64,000 bases of DNA. It comes from Bacteroidales bacterium. GTDB taxonomy: Bacteria > Bacteroidota > Bacteroidia > Bacteroidales > Muribaculaceae. Both the position numbers and the translations under genes were made by a program. The stretch covers positions 1 to 64,000 of the forward strand of contig JAAVFI010000035.1 of the NCBI GenBank assembly GCA_014800815.1, given 5' to 3'. Positions 19,983 to 28,653 of the stretch are shown here, piece after piece (position 1 is the first letter of the stretch; each line of letters begins with the position of its first letter). Below the pieces are notes generated by a model. That model had not been told where the DNA came from. It searched no databases and was given only the letters and a program-made list of their open reading frames with translations.

Positions 19983-20848
19983 ATAAATCAGACCTTGTAC
20001 TTACCCTCGGAAAGCGCCTGCTCCTGATGGTATGCATATTTATAATCTGTTTTATGCTTACATCGGCGGCTGCCTTTGTGCTTATGAAGCTCCTCGGCGG
20101 AAATCCTGCCTCGGCGATGCGTATCGGTACCGTGGTGCAGGATTTGTTGGCATTTATTATACCGGCGATAGTCACCGCCCTTATAGTCACCCGTAAGCCT
20201 GCAGAACTTCTGTGCATAAGGCCGGCAGCCAATCCGCGCATATTCCTCGCGGTGCTTGTCATGGCTTTTGCCTCGATACCTGCGCTTGAATCGGTAATAT
20301 ATTGGAATTATCACTGGGAATTTCCCGAATCTATGGCAGAATTCGTAGCCGCTGCGAGAGCTATGGAGGATAACGCCACCAATATGATGCGTGTGATGAT
20401 GCAGAATACTTCCGTCCTGTCGCTGATAGTTAATATACTTATAGTTGGTGTGCTCGCGGGCTTCTCGGAGGAGATTCTCTTCCGCGGTTGCTTCCAGCGC
20501 CTGCTTACCACGGGCGGAGTCAACCCTCATGTGGCCATATGGATAGTGGCCGTATGTTTCTCGGCCATGCACTTTCAGCTTTTCGGCTTTGTGCCCCGAA
20601 TAATACTCGGAGCTTACTTCGGCTACCTCCTGCTGTGGACGCGCAGCCTCTGGGTGCCGGTGGTGGCACATTCGCTCAATAACACCTTATACGTTATTGC
20701 CGCCTGGTATCAGGCACGCACCGAGGGTGTGGATGCCGTTACCGAAGAGCCTGTGATGTATTCGGCATGGCTCATAGCGCTGAGTGTTATCGCTGCGATA
20801 GTCATTCTTCTTCTGCAGAAGCGACTTTCTTCAATACCCACGAAATAA
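19979..20848 (+). CDS. CPBP-family intramembrane metalloprotease
   Basis: A 289-residue membrane protein with about eight helices. The ABI/CPBP motifs are EEILFRG (catalytic Glu pair at 164-165), FSAMHFQLFGFVPR (metal-binding His) and VAHSLNN. Family members process prenylated or other membrane proteins; the substrate here is unknown. It overlaps the methyltransferase by 4 nt and its 3' end overlaps the convergent recX gene by 47 nt, so the two mRNAs are antisense to each other over that stretch. Confidence 0.87.
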   Translation: MNKSDLVLTLGKRLLLMVCIFIICFMLTSAAAFVLMKLLGGNPASAMRIGTVVQDLLAFIIPAIVTALIVTRKPAELLCIRPAANPRIFLAVLVMAFASIPALESVIYWNYHWEFPESMAEFVAAARAMEDNATNMMRVMMQNTSVLSLIVNILIVGVLAGFSEEILFRGCFQRLLTTGGVNPHVAIWIVAVCFSAMHFQLFGFVPRIILGAYFGYLLLWTRSLWVPVVAHSLNNTLYVIAAWYQARTEGVDAVTEEPVMYSAWLIALSVIAAIVILLLQKRLSSIPTK

Positions 20849-21293
20849 GGTCGGGCTCATAGCCTCGCCCTGCTGCAAAGCGATATAGCGCCGCGCGGTC
20901 GTCGTAGCTCAGCGGACGCTCCATTCTTGCTGATTTGGCTTTTATAAGGTGCTCGAGAATGTCGATGTATTCGTCTTCGACAATTTCATCGAGCGCTTCT
21001 TCTATATGTTCCGATGCTATCCGTTTGCGCCTGAGTTCAAGCACTATACGGCGCCGTCCCCAGCGCGCGAAGCGATAGCGGTCGCGCACGAAAGCCGACG
21101 CATAGCGGGCGTCGTCGATGAAGCGGCGGCGGATAAGCGAATTGATGATGTCTTCGGTATCGTCGGCACTTATTTTCCACGTTCTCAGCTTTGTGCGTGC
21201 CTCGCTCTCGCAGCGTTCGGCCTTTACGCACAGTTCTTCGAGGCGCATAAGCGCTTTTTCGGGCGTGACTATTTTGGGAGTCGAGCGAATCAT
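20802..21293 (-). CDS. recX: regulatory protein RecX
   Basis: RecX caps and inhibits RecA filaments. This 163-residue protein shows the three-helix repeats of the family: RSESEARTKL-type and WxISxxDxxxI patterns, then RRRFIDDARYASAFVRDRYRFARWGRRRI, a strong family signature. recA is not in the window, so RecX here is separate from it. It overlaps prmC by 4 nt and is the last gene of the obgE-prmC-recX run. Confidence 0.9.
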   Translation of the reverse strand: MIRSTPKIVTPEKALMRLEELCVKAERCESEARTKLRTWKISADDTEDIINSLIRRRFIDDARYASAFVRDRYRFARWGRRRIVLELRRKRIASEHIEEALDEIVEDEYIDILEHLIKAKSARMERPLSYDDRAALYRFAAGRGYEPDLISWVLKKVASAEEE

Positions 21294-22144
21294 TCGGGCT
21301 GACGGGCTGTGGCAAAACGGTAGTTGCCTTTGAAGTCGCGGGTTACGTCTACATCGGTGAAACCTTCATCTTCGAGCAGGCGGCGCATTTCCTCGGGGAA
21401 GCGGGAGTTGATTTCAAAAAACAGTCCGCCTCCCGCTGCAAGGCTCTTGCGGGCATACCGGGCGATAGCTTTGTAGAATATAAGAGGGTCGTCGTCGGGC
21501 ACGAATAAGGCCGTGGAGGGTTCGTAGCTGAGTACGCGTTGGTCCATGTCGGCTGCCTCGGAGCGGCACACGTAGGGCGGATTGCTCACTATGATGTCGT
21601 AAGCACCGGCCACGGGAGCGGCCTTGAGGATATCACATTCGCGGAAATCGACAGCGACACCGGCGGCTTTGGCGTTCTCTTTCGCCGTCTCGAGAGCCTT
21701 GTCGCTAATGTCGAAAGCTGTCACCCGGCTGAAGGGGAGGGCGCGGGCCAGAGATATGGCTATGCAGCCCGAGCCGGTGCCGATATCGAGCACGCGCAGA
21801 TCGTTCTTTCCGGCATAAGCAGAAGTGATGATGTCGACGAGTCCTTCTGTCTCGGGGCGGGGAATCAGCACCGATGAATTCACGGTGAAATCCATACCCA
21901 AAAACCGCGCTTTGCCTACGGCATACTGCACGGGTTCGCCGGCCTCGACCTGCTTTACTGCGCCGTCGATGCGGTCAACCATAAAGTCGGTCATGGTGCG
22001 CGAACCGTTCATGAATATGAACTTGCGGTCGTATCCTGCAACATCCTCAAAGATAATGCGTGCGGCAGCGGCACCGCCCTCACTTCCTAATACGGAAGCG
22101 AGGCGTGCGGTAATGCTTTTGAAGTATTCGTCGACAGTAGGCAT
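21290..22144 (-). CDS. prmC: release-factor glutamine methyltransferase PrmC
   Basis: PrmC methylates the glutamine of the GGQ motif in release factors, including the RF1 encoded at 11.2-12.3 kb. The 284-residue protein has the helical N-domain, LIPRPETE, the SAM site VLDIGTGSGCIAI (near 118-130) and the catalytic NPPY (188-191). Its start codon shares one base with the obgE stop. In many bacteria prmC sits next to prfA; here it is about 9 kb away. Confidence 0.95.
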   Translation of the reverse strand: MPTVDEYFKSITARLASVLGSEGGAAAARIIFEDVAGYDRKFIFMNGSRTMTDFMVDRIDGAVKQVEAGEPVQYAVGKARFLGMDFTVNSSVLIPRPETEGLVDIITSAYAGKNDLRVLDIGTGSGCIAISLARALPFSRVTAFDISDKALETAKENAKAAGVAVDFRECDILKAAPVAGAYDIIVSNPPYVCRSEAADMDQRVLSYEPSTALFVPDDDPLIFYKAIARYARKSLAAGGGLFFEINSRFPEEMRRLLEDEGFTDVDVTRDFKGNYRFATARQPE

Positions 22145-23430
22145 CAGCGGTTATCGTTGATAGCTTCGTAGATAAACGGGTCGACGTCGTCGTCATCATC
22201 GTCGTCGGCATCGTCAGAAGCTGAGTTGGACACGGTTTCGTCTTCTTCGTAGTCTGCATCATCCCAGTCGATGTCCTCACCCCATTCACCGGGGTTGATA
22301 TTGCGTAGGTCTTCGGCTTCGGTCTCCTCTTCTTCGGGAGAGGGCTGGTACTCGAAGATGAAGTCGTCTTCCTCGCGCACACGGTGCTGGCCGTCGAGGG
22401 GTCGGTGGGTGATAGGCATAGGCTCGATGCGGTTGCTCTCATCGGTGATTGCCGTCCAGAGCAGGTCTTTGAGTTGATCGATACCCTGACCTGTCACGGC
22501 AGATATGAATACCGAGGGCACGCCTTCTGGGAGTGTCTTGGCAAGCTCTTCGCGGAGTTCGTCGTCGAGCATATCGGATTTCGATATCGCGAGGACGCGC
22601 TGCTTGTCCATAAGCTGAGGATTGAACTGCTCGAGCTCGCGGAGCAGAATCTTGTATTGTTCGGCGATATCGTCGGCATCTGCGGGCACCATGAAGAGGA
22701 GCACGGCATTGCGCTCGATGTGGCGGAGGAAGCGCAGACCGAGGCCTTTGCCCTCGCTCGCACCTTCGATGATACCGGGGATGTCGGCCATAACGAATGA
22801 ACGTCCGCCACGGTACGATACGATACCGAGCTGAGGCTCCATAGTGGTGAAGGGATAGTCGGCAATCTTGGGCTCGGCGGCTGATACTGCCGAGAGGAGT
22901 GTCGACTTGCCTGCGTTCGGGAAGCCTACGAGGCCCACGTCGGCAAGCATCTTGAGTTCGAGGATTACAGATTTTTCAATAGCAGGCTCACCGGGCTGTG
23001 CGTAGCGCGGAGTGCGGTTTGTGGCGCTCTTGAAGTGCCAGTTACCGAGGCCGCCTCGACCTCCTTTGAGGAGCTTTATCTCCTGACCGTCGTCGGTAAC
23101 TTCGGTGATGTATTCGCCTGTCTCGGCGTCGAATACCACGGTACCGCAGGGTACGTCTACTATTACGTCCTCGCCGTCCTTACCGAAACTGCGGCCACCC
23201 GAGCCGCTCTGACCGTTACCGGCAAAGATGTGTCGGCGGTATTTGAGGGGGAGGAGCGTCCACATATTGCGGTTGCCACGGAGAATGATGTGTCCGCCGC
23301 GACCGCCGTCGCCACCGTCAGGACCGCCTTTGGGTACATATTTAGCTCTGTAGAAATGGCGTGAGCCGGCGCCTCCCTTGCCTGAGCGGCAAAGAATCTT
23401 TACGTAGTCTATGAAGTTGGAATCTGCCAT
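22144..23430 (-). CDS. obgE: GTPase ObgE
   Basis: Obg binds the large ribosomal subunit and links ribosome assembly to GTP/ppGpp level. Residues 1-160 form the glycine-rich Obg fold ([14 protein letters not shown]). The G domain follows with [11 protein letters not shown] (G1), [10 protein letters not shown] (G3) and AISKSDM (NKxD-like G4). The protein is 428 residues long; the last 80 or so are very acidic, ending in a run of aspartates ([13 protein letters not shown]). The TGS/Obg C-terminal domain of Firmicutes is absent. Confidence 0.95.
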   Translation of the reverse strand: MADSNFIDYVKILCRSGKGGAGSRHFYRAKYVPKGGPDGGDGGRGGHIILRGNRNMWTLLPLKYRRHIFAGNGQSGSGGRSFGKDGEDVIVDVPCGTVVFDAETGEYITEVTDDGQEIKLLKGGRGGLGNWHFKSATNRTPRYAQPGEPAIEKSVILELKMLADVGLVGFPNAGKSTLLSAVSAAEPKIADYPFTTMEPQLGIVSYRGGRSFVMADIPGIIEGASEGKGLGLRFLRHIERNAVLLFMVPADADDIAEQYKILLRELEQFNPQLMDKQRVLAISKSDMLDDELREELAKTLPEGVPSVFISAVTGQGIDQLKDLLWTAITDESNRIEPMPITHRPLDGQHRVREEDDFIFEYQPSPEEEETEAEDLRNINPGEWGEDIDWDDADYEEDETVSNSASDDADDDDDDDVDPFIYEAINDNR

Positions 23431-23472
23431 TGTTTTAGTGTTAGCTTATGTAATTTGTAACGTTTGACACCC

Positions 23473-24534
23473 TTAACTGTTCATTGCATTGTGGTGTCTC
23501 ATCAGTTCTCCTGCCTGTCGGAAGTCGAGAGGCGAGCCCACATCTATCCATGTGCCTTTTATCGGGTAGTAGCTCACCCGGGCCCCGTCGGCTATCGCGC
23601 GCTCGATAAGGTCGGTCGCGTCGCAGCGTTCGTCGGTCTTCAGAGTCCGCAGAAGGGTGTTTGAAAATATATAAATGCCGGCGTTGGCATAGTAGGAGTA
23701 GGAAGGTTTCTCTTCGATGCCGGTCACGGCCTCGGGGTCGTCGGCATCGAGCGACAGCACCGCGTAGGGTACGGAAATCTGATAGGGGACTACGGCGATA
23801 GTCACGTCGGATTTACGGGCGAGGTGCTGCAGGTACATTTCTTCGAAGGAGATAGTGGTGAGCAGGTCGGAGTTCATCACTATGGTGTTTCCGTCGGTGG
23901 CGGCCACGCCCGTAAGGGCTACCGAACCGATTGTTCCCAACGGTTCGGTCTCGCGTACGGTGCGTACACTTACGCCGGCCACGGGACGGCTGAAATGCTC
24001 GTCGAGCTTCTCGGCAAGATAGCGGGTGGTGACAAAGATGTCCCGGATGCCGCAGTCGGCAAGTGCCTCGATATTGTAGTCGATGATAGCCTTGCCCTCG
24101 ATTTCGAGAAGAGGTTTGGGAGTGGTGAGGGTGGCGGGGCGCAGACGTTCGCCCTTGCCGCCGGCCATGAGGACGGCTTTCAGCGGGAGGCGTGTGCGGC
24201 GTGCCGAGAGGTCGATGATGTCGGAGAGACGTCCGTCGGCGTCGAGTACGGGCACGAGTGTGATGCCGGCGCTTCGGAAGGCGCGGAGGGCCGCAACGTC
24301 GATATCAGGAGCGACTACACGCTTGAAATTCTGCAGAGCGGCTTCCGATGCTTTGCTCTCGAGTGTGAGGCCGCGAAGCAACGCCCGGCGTATGTCTCCG
24401 TCGGTAAGGCTGCCTGCAACGCGTCCGTCGCTGTCGGTTACAAACAGAGTCATCACATTGCCCGGCAGCCCGTTGAGCTTGGCCAGGGCATCGCGCAGGG
24501 TAGCGGCGGCGTCTATAGTGTGTCTGTCCGTCAT
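23473..24534 (-). CDS. CBS-domain sugar-1-phosphate nucleotidyltransferase (PtmE-like)
   Basis: Residues about 8-120 hold a pair of CBS domains (VTDSDGRVAGSLTDGDIRR; VLDADGRLSDIID). The rest is a nucleotidyltransferase with LMAGGKGERLRPATL, TTPKPLLEIEGKAIID and NSDLLTTI, ending in TWIDVGSPLDFRQA. This domain order matches PtmE of Campylobacter, a glucosamine-1-phosphate guanylyltransferase in CMP-legionaminate synthesis. The two genes upstream match later steps of the same pathway. The ATG at 24534 gives a 4-nt overlap with the cytidylyltransferase stop, better than the start at 24564. Substrate is inferred. Confidence 0.75.
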   Translation of the reverse strand: MTDRHTIDAAATLRDALAKLNGLPGNVMTLFVTDSDGRVAGSLTDGDIRRALLRGLTLESKASEAALQNFKRVVAPDIDVAALRAFRSAGITLVPVLDADGRLSDIIDLSARRTRLPLKAVLMAGGKGERLRPATLTTPKPLLEIEGKAIIDYNIEALADCGIRDIFVTTRYLAEKLDEHFSRPVAGVSVRTVRETEPLGTIGSVALTGVAATDGNTIVMNSDLLTTISFEEMYLQHLARKSDVTIAVVPYQISVPYAVLSLDADDPEAVTGIEEKPSYSYYANAGIYIFSNTLLRTLKTDERCDATDLIERAIADGARVSYYPIKGTWIDVGSPLDFRQAGELMRHHNAMNS

Positions 24535-25220
24535 TTCTTTATGAGGTATTCGGCCAAAAGCCATTGTTCGGGAGTGTCGAGGTCGATGCTGCGCTCCTTC
24601 GGCATCACGTAGGGTACGCGGTGGGGGAAAGCACCCAGAGGCATGCGGCGGAGCGAGTCGGGATTGATTACGTACACCGCTCCGTTGTATTCATACACGG
24701 GCGGCACATCCTGGCGGCGGGTATAGAGGCCGTCGCCCTTGCTGATGTGGAGGTAGCCTTCGGAGTCGGTCTCGAAGAGGGTGTAGTAGGGGTTGGAATC
24801 AGTCTCGCAGACAGTCACGGCCATATCCGTGCCGTCTGTGAATTTATCAAGGCAGCAGATGATGTCGGCGGCGGTTCGGAAGGGCGACGTGGGCTGGAGG
24901 AGTACCACGCAGTCGTAGTCTATGCCATTAGCCGAGGCCCAGTCCATTGCGTCGAGTATTATCTCGCGGCTGCCCGTTGTGTCGCTGCCAAGTTCGGCAG
25001 GACGCATATAGTCTGTGTCGAGACCGCACTCGCGGGCGACGGATGCTATCTCGGCATCGTCGGTGGAGAGCAGTATGTAGCCTCCCGTGCGCGACTGTGC
25101 TTCTTTGGCCGCATCAATTGTATAGGCTATGAGCGGACGGCCGCCGAGCGCTTTGATGTTCTTTCGTGGAATACCTTTGCTCCCGCCACGGGCCGGGATT
25201 ATATAGAGAGGCTTCAGCAT
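24531..25220 (-). CDS. acylneuraminate/legionaminate cytidylyltransferase family protein
   Basis: This 229-residue enzyme activates a nonulosonic acid as its CMP sugar. Motifs: IIPARGGSKGIPRKNIK (nucleotide binding), LLQPTSPFRTAADI and IDLDTPEQWLLAE. It could be NeuA, LegF or PseF; the hydrolysing epimerase upstream and the CBS-type nucleotidyltransferase downstream favour legionaminate (LegF). It overlaps the epimerase by 7 nt and the downstream gene by 4 nt. Confidence 0.85.
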   Translation of the reverse strand: MLKPLYIIPARGGSKGIPRKNIKALGGRPLIAYTIDAAKEAQSRTGGYILLSTDDAEIASVARECGLDTDYMRPAELGSDTTGSREIILDAMDWASANGIDYDCVVLLQPTSPFRTAADIICCLDKFTDGTDMAVTVCETDSNPYYTLFETDSEGYLHISKGDGLYTRRQDVPPVYEYNGAVYVINPDSLRRMPLGAFPHRVPYVMPKERSIDLDTPEQWLLAEYLIKK

Positions 25221-26392
25221 AGGTCGTAGAATTTTTTGGACGGAACGGGGAGCGAGTGCAGGAAGTCGGTAATGGCCTCCGTCATCAGGCGCAGGGTGTC
25301 GGGTTTGTAGTACGGATTTTCTTTCTTGGCTGCGAGCTGCTGATACTCAGGCGACAGCGCTTTGCCTATAGCTTCGCGTATGGCGGTTTCTGTGGGCTCG
25401 CAGTGGATTACAGAGTCGGCGGCCATACGTCCTTTCTGACGTACGCCTACATCGACCGTTACGGCTCCTGCCGACGGTGCTTCAACTATGCCGCTCGAGG
25501 AGTTGCCTATGACTACGTTGGCAATATGCAGCAGCGACTGATAGCGTACCATACCGAGCGAACTCACGGCACGGACATTACCGGGATGTGCGGCGGCATA
25601 TTCTTCGAGGACGGGTATGATGGATTCGCCTCCGGCGTCGTTGTTGGGAAAACTGATTACCTGAATCATATCAGGGAACTGCGCGAGGGCGGCTGTGAGA
25701 GCTTTCACCTGCTCGCGTGGCGAGGCACTGTCGTTGGTGGCGGGGTGGAAGGTGACGGAGGCCACTTTGCGGCCGTCGAAGTCTATTCCGAGCCACGCGC
25801 CGAGTTCGTCGGCACTCAGCAGAGGTATGTTGAAGGCATTCCACACGCCTATCGCTCCGGTATTGACCACTCGCGAGGGGTCTTCGCCGAGCTGCATCAC
25901 CCTGCGGCGATATTCCTCGGTGGCCGTAAGGTGGAGGGTGGAGAGTTTGGTGATAGCGTGGCGGTAGCAGTCGTCGAGCGCCCCTTCGGAGATTTCGCCG
26001 CCGGCAATATGGATTATCGGCAGGTGCATGGTGGCTGCCGCCGAGGCAATTGCGAGCATCTCGTAGCGGTCGCCGAGGAGTAGCACTGCATCGGGGCGCA
26101 GGCGGTCGAAGACTTCGGCTGCCCCCTGCATGGCTTTGGCCATGGCGAGCACGCGCGAGGCGTCGCTGTCGCCCTCGACATCGCAGGGTATGCGTCCGGC
26201 AATGTCGAAACCCGAGGCCGTGATTTCGTCGATTGTGTGTCCGTAGCGTTCGAGCAGGTGCATGTTGCCGGCGACAACGTCAATTTTTACGTCGTCGCGC
26301 TTGCTGAGTTCGCGCGCAACAGGGAGCAACAGACCCCAGTCGGCGCGGGTGGTGGTGACTATGCACAATCGTACGGCACTACTGTCTTTCAT
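25214..26392 (-). CDS. hydrolysing UDP/GDP-GlcNAc 2-epimerase (NeuC/LegG-like)
   Basis: A 392-residue enzyme of the epimerase-2 family with a GT-B fold. Motifs: RADWGLLLPVARELS, LLGDRYEMLAIASAA, HIAGGEISEGALDD and IGNSSSGIVEAPSAG, all typical of hydrolysing members that release ManNAc or its 2,4-diacetamido analogue for sialic or legionaminic acid synthesis. It is the first gene of a three-gene run and starts 7 nt after a -7 promoter element. No neuB/legI synthase, dehydratase or aminotransferase is nearby. Confidence 0.85.
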   Translation of the reverse strand: MKDSSAVRLCIVTTTRADWGLLLPVARELSKRDDVKIDVVAGNMHLLERYGHTIDEITASGFDIAGRIPCDVEGDSDASRVLAMAKAMQGAAEVFDRLRPDAVLLLGDRYEMLAIASAAATMHLPIIHIAGGEISEGALDDCYRHAITKLSTLHLTATEEYRRRVMQLGEDPSRVVNTGAIGVWNAFNIPLLSADELGAWLGIDFDGRKVASVTFHPATNDSASPREQVKALTAALAQFPDMIQVISFPNNDAGGESIIPVLEEYAAAHPGNVRAVSSLGMVRYQSLLHIANVVIGNSSSGIVEAPSAGAVTVDVGVRQKGRMAADSVIHCEPTETAIREAIGKALSPEYQQLAAKKENPYYKPDTLRLMTEAITDFLHSLPVPSKKFYDLC

Positions 26393-26399
26393 AATAGTG

Positions 26400-26407
26400 C
26401 AAAGGTA
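26400..26407 (-). promoter_or_regulatory. -7 promoter element of the nonulosonate genes
   Basis: Read on the minus strand this is TACCTTTG. It ends 7 nt before the epimerase ATG (26392), so the transcript is predicted to be leaderless. Confidence 0.6.
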
Positions 26408-26442
26408 CGCAAAAATTTTTATTTATCGGAGAGGCGCGGCAA

Positions 26443-27003
26443 TCATTCGGCGAGTGCCTCAAGCTCGTTTTCGAAGAGGTATCTCATCAAGGGGGCTACC
26501 ATGAGCGACTGTTTGAATTCGTCGCGGGCGAGCATCAGGGCTATCTCTTTGAGCGGCAGGAGCTTTACGTTGATGTCTTCGGTTGAGTCGAGATGCTGAG
26601 TTTCTGTCTTTTCAACATCCTCAGCCACAAAGCAGTAGGTGCGGTTGCTCTGCGAACCCGGATTGGCCGAGATCACCGAGAGCAGACGCCACTTGCCGCC
26701 TGTGTATCCGGTCTCCTCGGCGAGTTCGCGGCGGGCGGCTGTTTCGGGGTCTTCGCCTTCTTCGGCCACGCCTGCGCAGAGTTCGGTGAAGTAGTCGCCC
26801 CAGCCATGACGGTATTGTTCGACCATGACAAAATCGCCGTCTTTGGTGCGAGCTATCACATTTACCCAGGTAGGGTATTCGAGTACGTAGTATTCGTTGT
26901 GAACGGTGCCGTCGGGGAGTCTGAGTTTATCGCGGCGGACGTTGAGCCACGGACGGTTGAAAAGCCGCTCACTCGACAGTATTTCCCACTTTTTCTTTTC
27001 CAT
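26443..27003 (-). CDS. NUDIX hydrolase (ADP-ribose pyrophosphatase-like)
   Basis: A 186-residue protein with a complete Nudix box: GVAEEGEDPETAARRELAEE then TGY (about residues 95-117). The start (EKKKWEILSSERLFNRPWL) and VEQYRHGWGDYFTELCAG resemble NDP-sugar/ADP-ribose pyrophosphatases such as NudF/GDP-mannose hydrolases. The ATG at 27003 is preferred; the frame extends to 27057 but that part overlaps the DUF695 gene. Confidence 0.88.
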   Translation of the reverse strand: MEKKKWEILSSERLFNRPWLNVRRDKLRLPDGTVHNEYYVLEYPTWVNVIARTKDGDFVMVEQYRHGWGDYFTELCAGVAEEGEDPETAARRELAEETGYTGGKWRLLSVISANPGSQSNRTYCFVAEDVEKTETQHLDSTEDINVKLLPLKEIALMLARDEFKQSLMVAPLMRYLFENELEALAE

Positions 27004-27014
27004 GGCCGCGGATA

Positions 27015-27446
27015 TTACATTTCTACAGCCTTGAGCATTTCGTCGTATTCGGCCCAATCGGGGTCGTTTTCGGCATAAATCTTGAGGGGTAGAAGTGGGA
27101 ATTCGGCGAGAGAACGGTTGAGGAAACCGTTGAAAGTCTGAGTTGAGAATGTGTAGAACACCCAGTTGCGTTCGCCGCCGCCGGTATATATGCCGGTCAT
27201 TACAGCTGTGGTCTTGCCTTTAAGCTGTGCCTCGAAAGATTCAGTGATTTTTTCGAGCATCTCGGCGGTAGCGTCGTCGGGAAAACCGAGTTCGCCTGCG
27301 GCAGTGTAGGGCAGAGTCACTTCCACGCGTATATTGTAGCGGTCTTTGCTGCGGAAACGGGCAACATCGAGGTTTGCCGTCACTATTATGGTACGGCCTT
27401 CGTCGTCGACTGTGGGTACGGTTATGAGAGTCTCTTTCTCTGCCAT
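27015..27446 (-). CDS. DUF695-like protein
   Basis: A 143-residue soluble protein. It contains TAVMTGIYTGGGERNWVFYT, and the pattern of a glycine turn followed by an aromatic strand is like DUF695 family proteins, whose role is unknown. It has no signal peptide. It lies between RNase P RNA (36 nt upstream on this strand) and the NUDIX gene (11 nt downstream), and may read through from rnpB. Confidence 0.6.
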   Translation of the reverse strand: MAEKETLITVPTVDDEGRTIIVTANLDVARFRSKDRYNIRVEVTLPYTAAGELGFPDDATAEMLEKITESFEAQLKGKTTAVMTGIYTGGGERNWVFYTFSTQTFNGFLNRSLAEFPLLPLKIYAENDPDWAEYDEMLKAVEM

Positions 27447-27482
27447 GATGCGGGTGTTTTTTTAGGTATTGAATAAAAAGAA

Positions 27483-27847
27483 CGTATGGTCGGAGTATAA
27501 GCCGGGTTATGTGGTCGGTGTACTTCCGCCGCGGAGGCGGGATGCAACCGTCCGTCTGTCATTTATCTGAGCAGTCTACCCCCCGACAATGGACGAGCAG
27601 CCCTTAAATGCCGGTATACTTGACCTTGCAACCCATAAGTTGTGCGGCACGCCATATTGCTGTGGCGCCCGGTGAGCTCTTACCTCACCTTTTCACCCTT
27701 GCCGCCCGAAGGCGGCGGTTATTTTCTGTCACATTGAACTCTACCGTTACCGATAGCTCTCCGTTAGAGAATATGGTGCTCTGCGTTGCCCGGACTTTCC
27801 TCACACTATTTACAGGTATAGTGCGCGACAGACCCTCCGGCCATACG
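27483..27847 (-). ncRNA. rnpB: RNase P RNA
   Basis: This is the catalytic RNA that matures tRNA 5' ends. On the minus strand it begins with a 13-nt P1 strand (27835-27847) that pairs with 27483-27495 except for one C-A position. It contains the universally conserved GAGGAAAGTCCGGGC (27788-27802) and, near the 3' end, GCCGGGTTATG-type sequence seen on the plus strand as ATAAGCCGGG. The length of about 365 nt is normal for type A. It lies 19 nt after lpxA. Short frames at 27608-27937 are coincidental. Confidence 0.93.
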
Positions 27848-27866
27848 TGTCTTTTTTGTGTTCTTA

Positions 27867-28643
27867 TTACATGTAGCCTCGCACTACGCCACGCTTGGAG
27901 TTGCGTACGAACTGGAGAATTTCGTCGCGCTCGTTAGTGGCGGGGAGTTCGGCTTCGATGCGCTCTATCGCATCGCTGATATTGAGGCCGCTGAGATAGA
28001 GGTAGCGGTAAATCTCCTGAATCTCGCGGATTGTTTCGCTTGAGAAGTTGCGGCGGCGCAGGCCTACGGAGTTGATGCCGGCATAGCTGATAGGCTCGCG
28101 GGCTGCCTTGATATAAGGCGGGATGTCCTTGTTGACGAGCGCTCCGCCCTGGAGCATTACGTGCGAACCGATGTGGCAGAACTGGTGCACGAGGCTGCCG
28201 CCACCGATTACGGCGAAGTCGTCGACTATCACCTCCCCGGCAAGCTGTGTGGCGTTGCTGATAATCACGTTGTCGCCTACGATGCAGTCGTGTGCTACGT
28301 GTGAATATGCCATGATGAGGGTGTTGGATCCTACCACTGTGCGGCCGCGCGCTGCAGTACCGCGGTTTACGGTAACGCACTCGCGGAGAGTGGTGTTGTC
28401 GCCGATGATAGCGAGGGTATCTTCGCCGCGGAACTTGAGGTCCTGAGGCACGGCTCCGACTACGGCGCCGGGGAAGATGGTGCAGTTCTTGCCGATACGT
28501 GTACCTTCGAGGATTGTCACGTTGCTGCCAATGCGTGTGCCTTCGCCAATCTCAACGTTTTGGTCGATAGTAACGAAGGGGTCGATAACTACACCCGGGG
28601 CAATCTTAGCGGCGGGGTGGACGTATGCGAGTGGTTGCTTCAT
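27867..28643 (-). CDS. lpxA: acyl-[ACP]-UDP-N-acetylglucosamine O-acyltransferase
   Basis: LpxA adds the first hydroxyacyl chain to UDP-GlcNAc, the committed entry into lipid A. The 258-residue protein is a left-handed beta helix of hexapeptide repeats (VHPAAKIAPGVVIDPFVTID) with a helical C-terminus. The catalytic histidine is in LIMAYSHVAHDC. Third gene of lpxD, lpxC-fabZ, lpxA. Confidence 0.95.
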   Translation of the reverse strand: MKQPLAYVHPAAKIAPGVVIDPFVTIDQNVEIGEGTRIGSNVTILEGTRIGKNCTIFPGAVVGAVPQDLKFRGEDTLAIIGDNTTLRECVTVNRGTAARGRTVVGSNTLIMAYSHVAHDCIVGDNVIISNATQLAGEVIVDDFAVIGGGSLVHQFCHIGSHVMLQGGALVNKDIPPYIKAAREPISYAGINSVGLRRRNFSSETIREIQEIYRYLYLSGLNISDAIERIEAELPATNERDEILQFVRNSKRGVVRGYM

Positions 28644-28653
28644 TTCGTCGATC

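Noticed and set aside
27608..28043. Plus-strand frames 27608-27937 and 27858-28043
   Set aside because: They run across RNase P RNA and antisense to lpxA.
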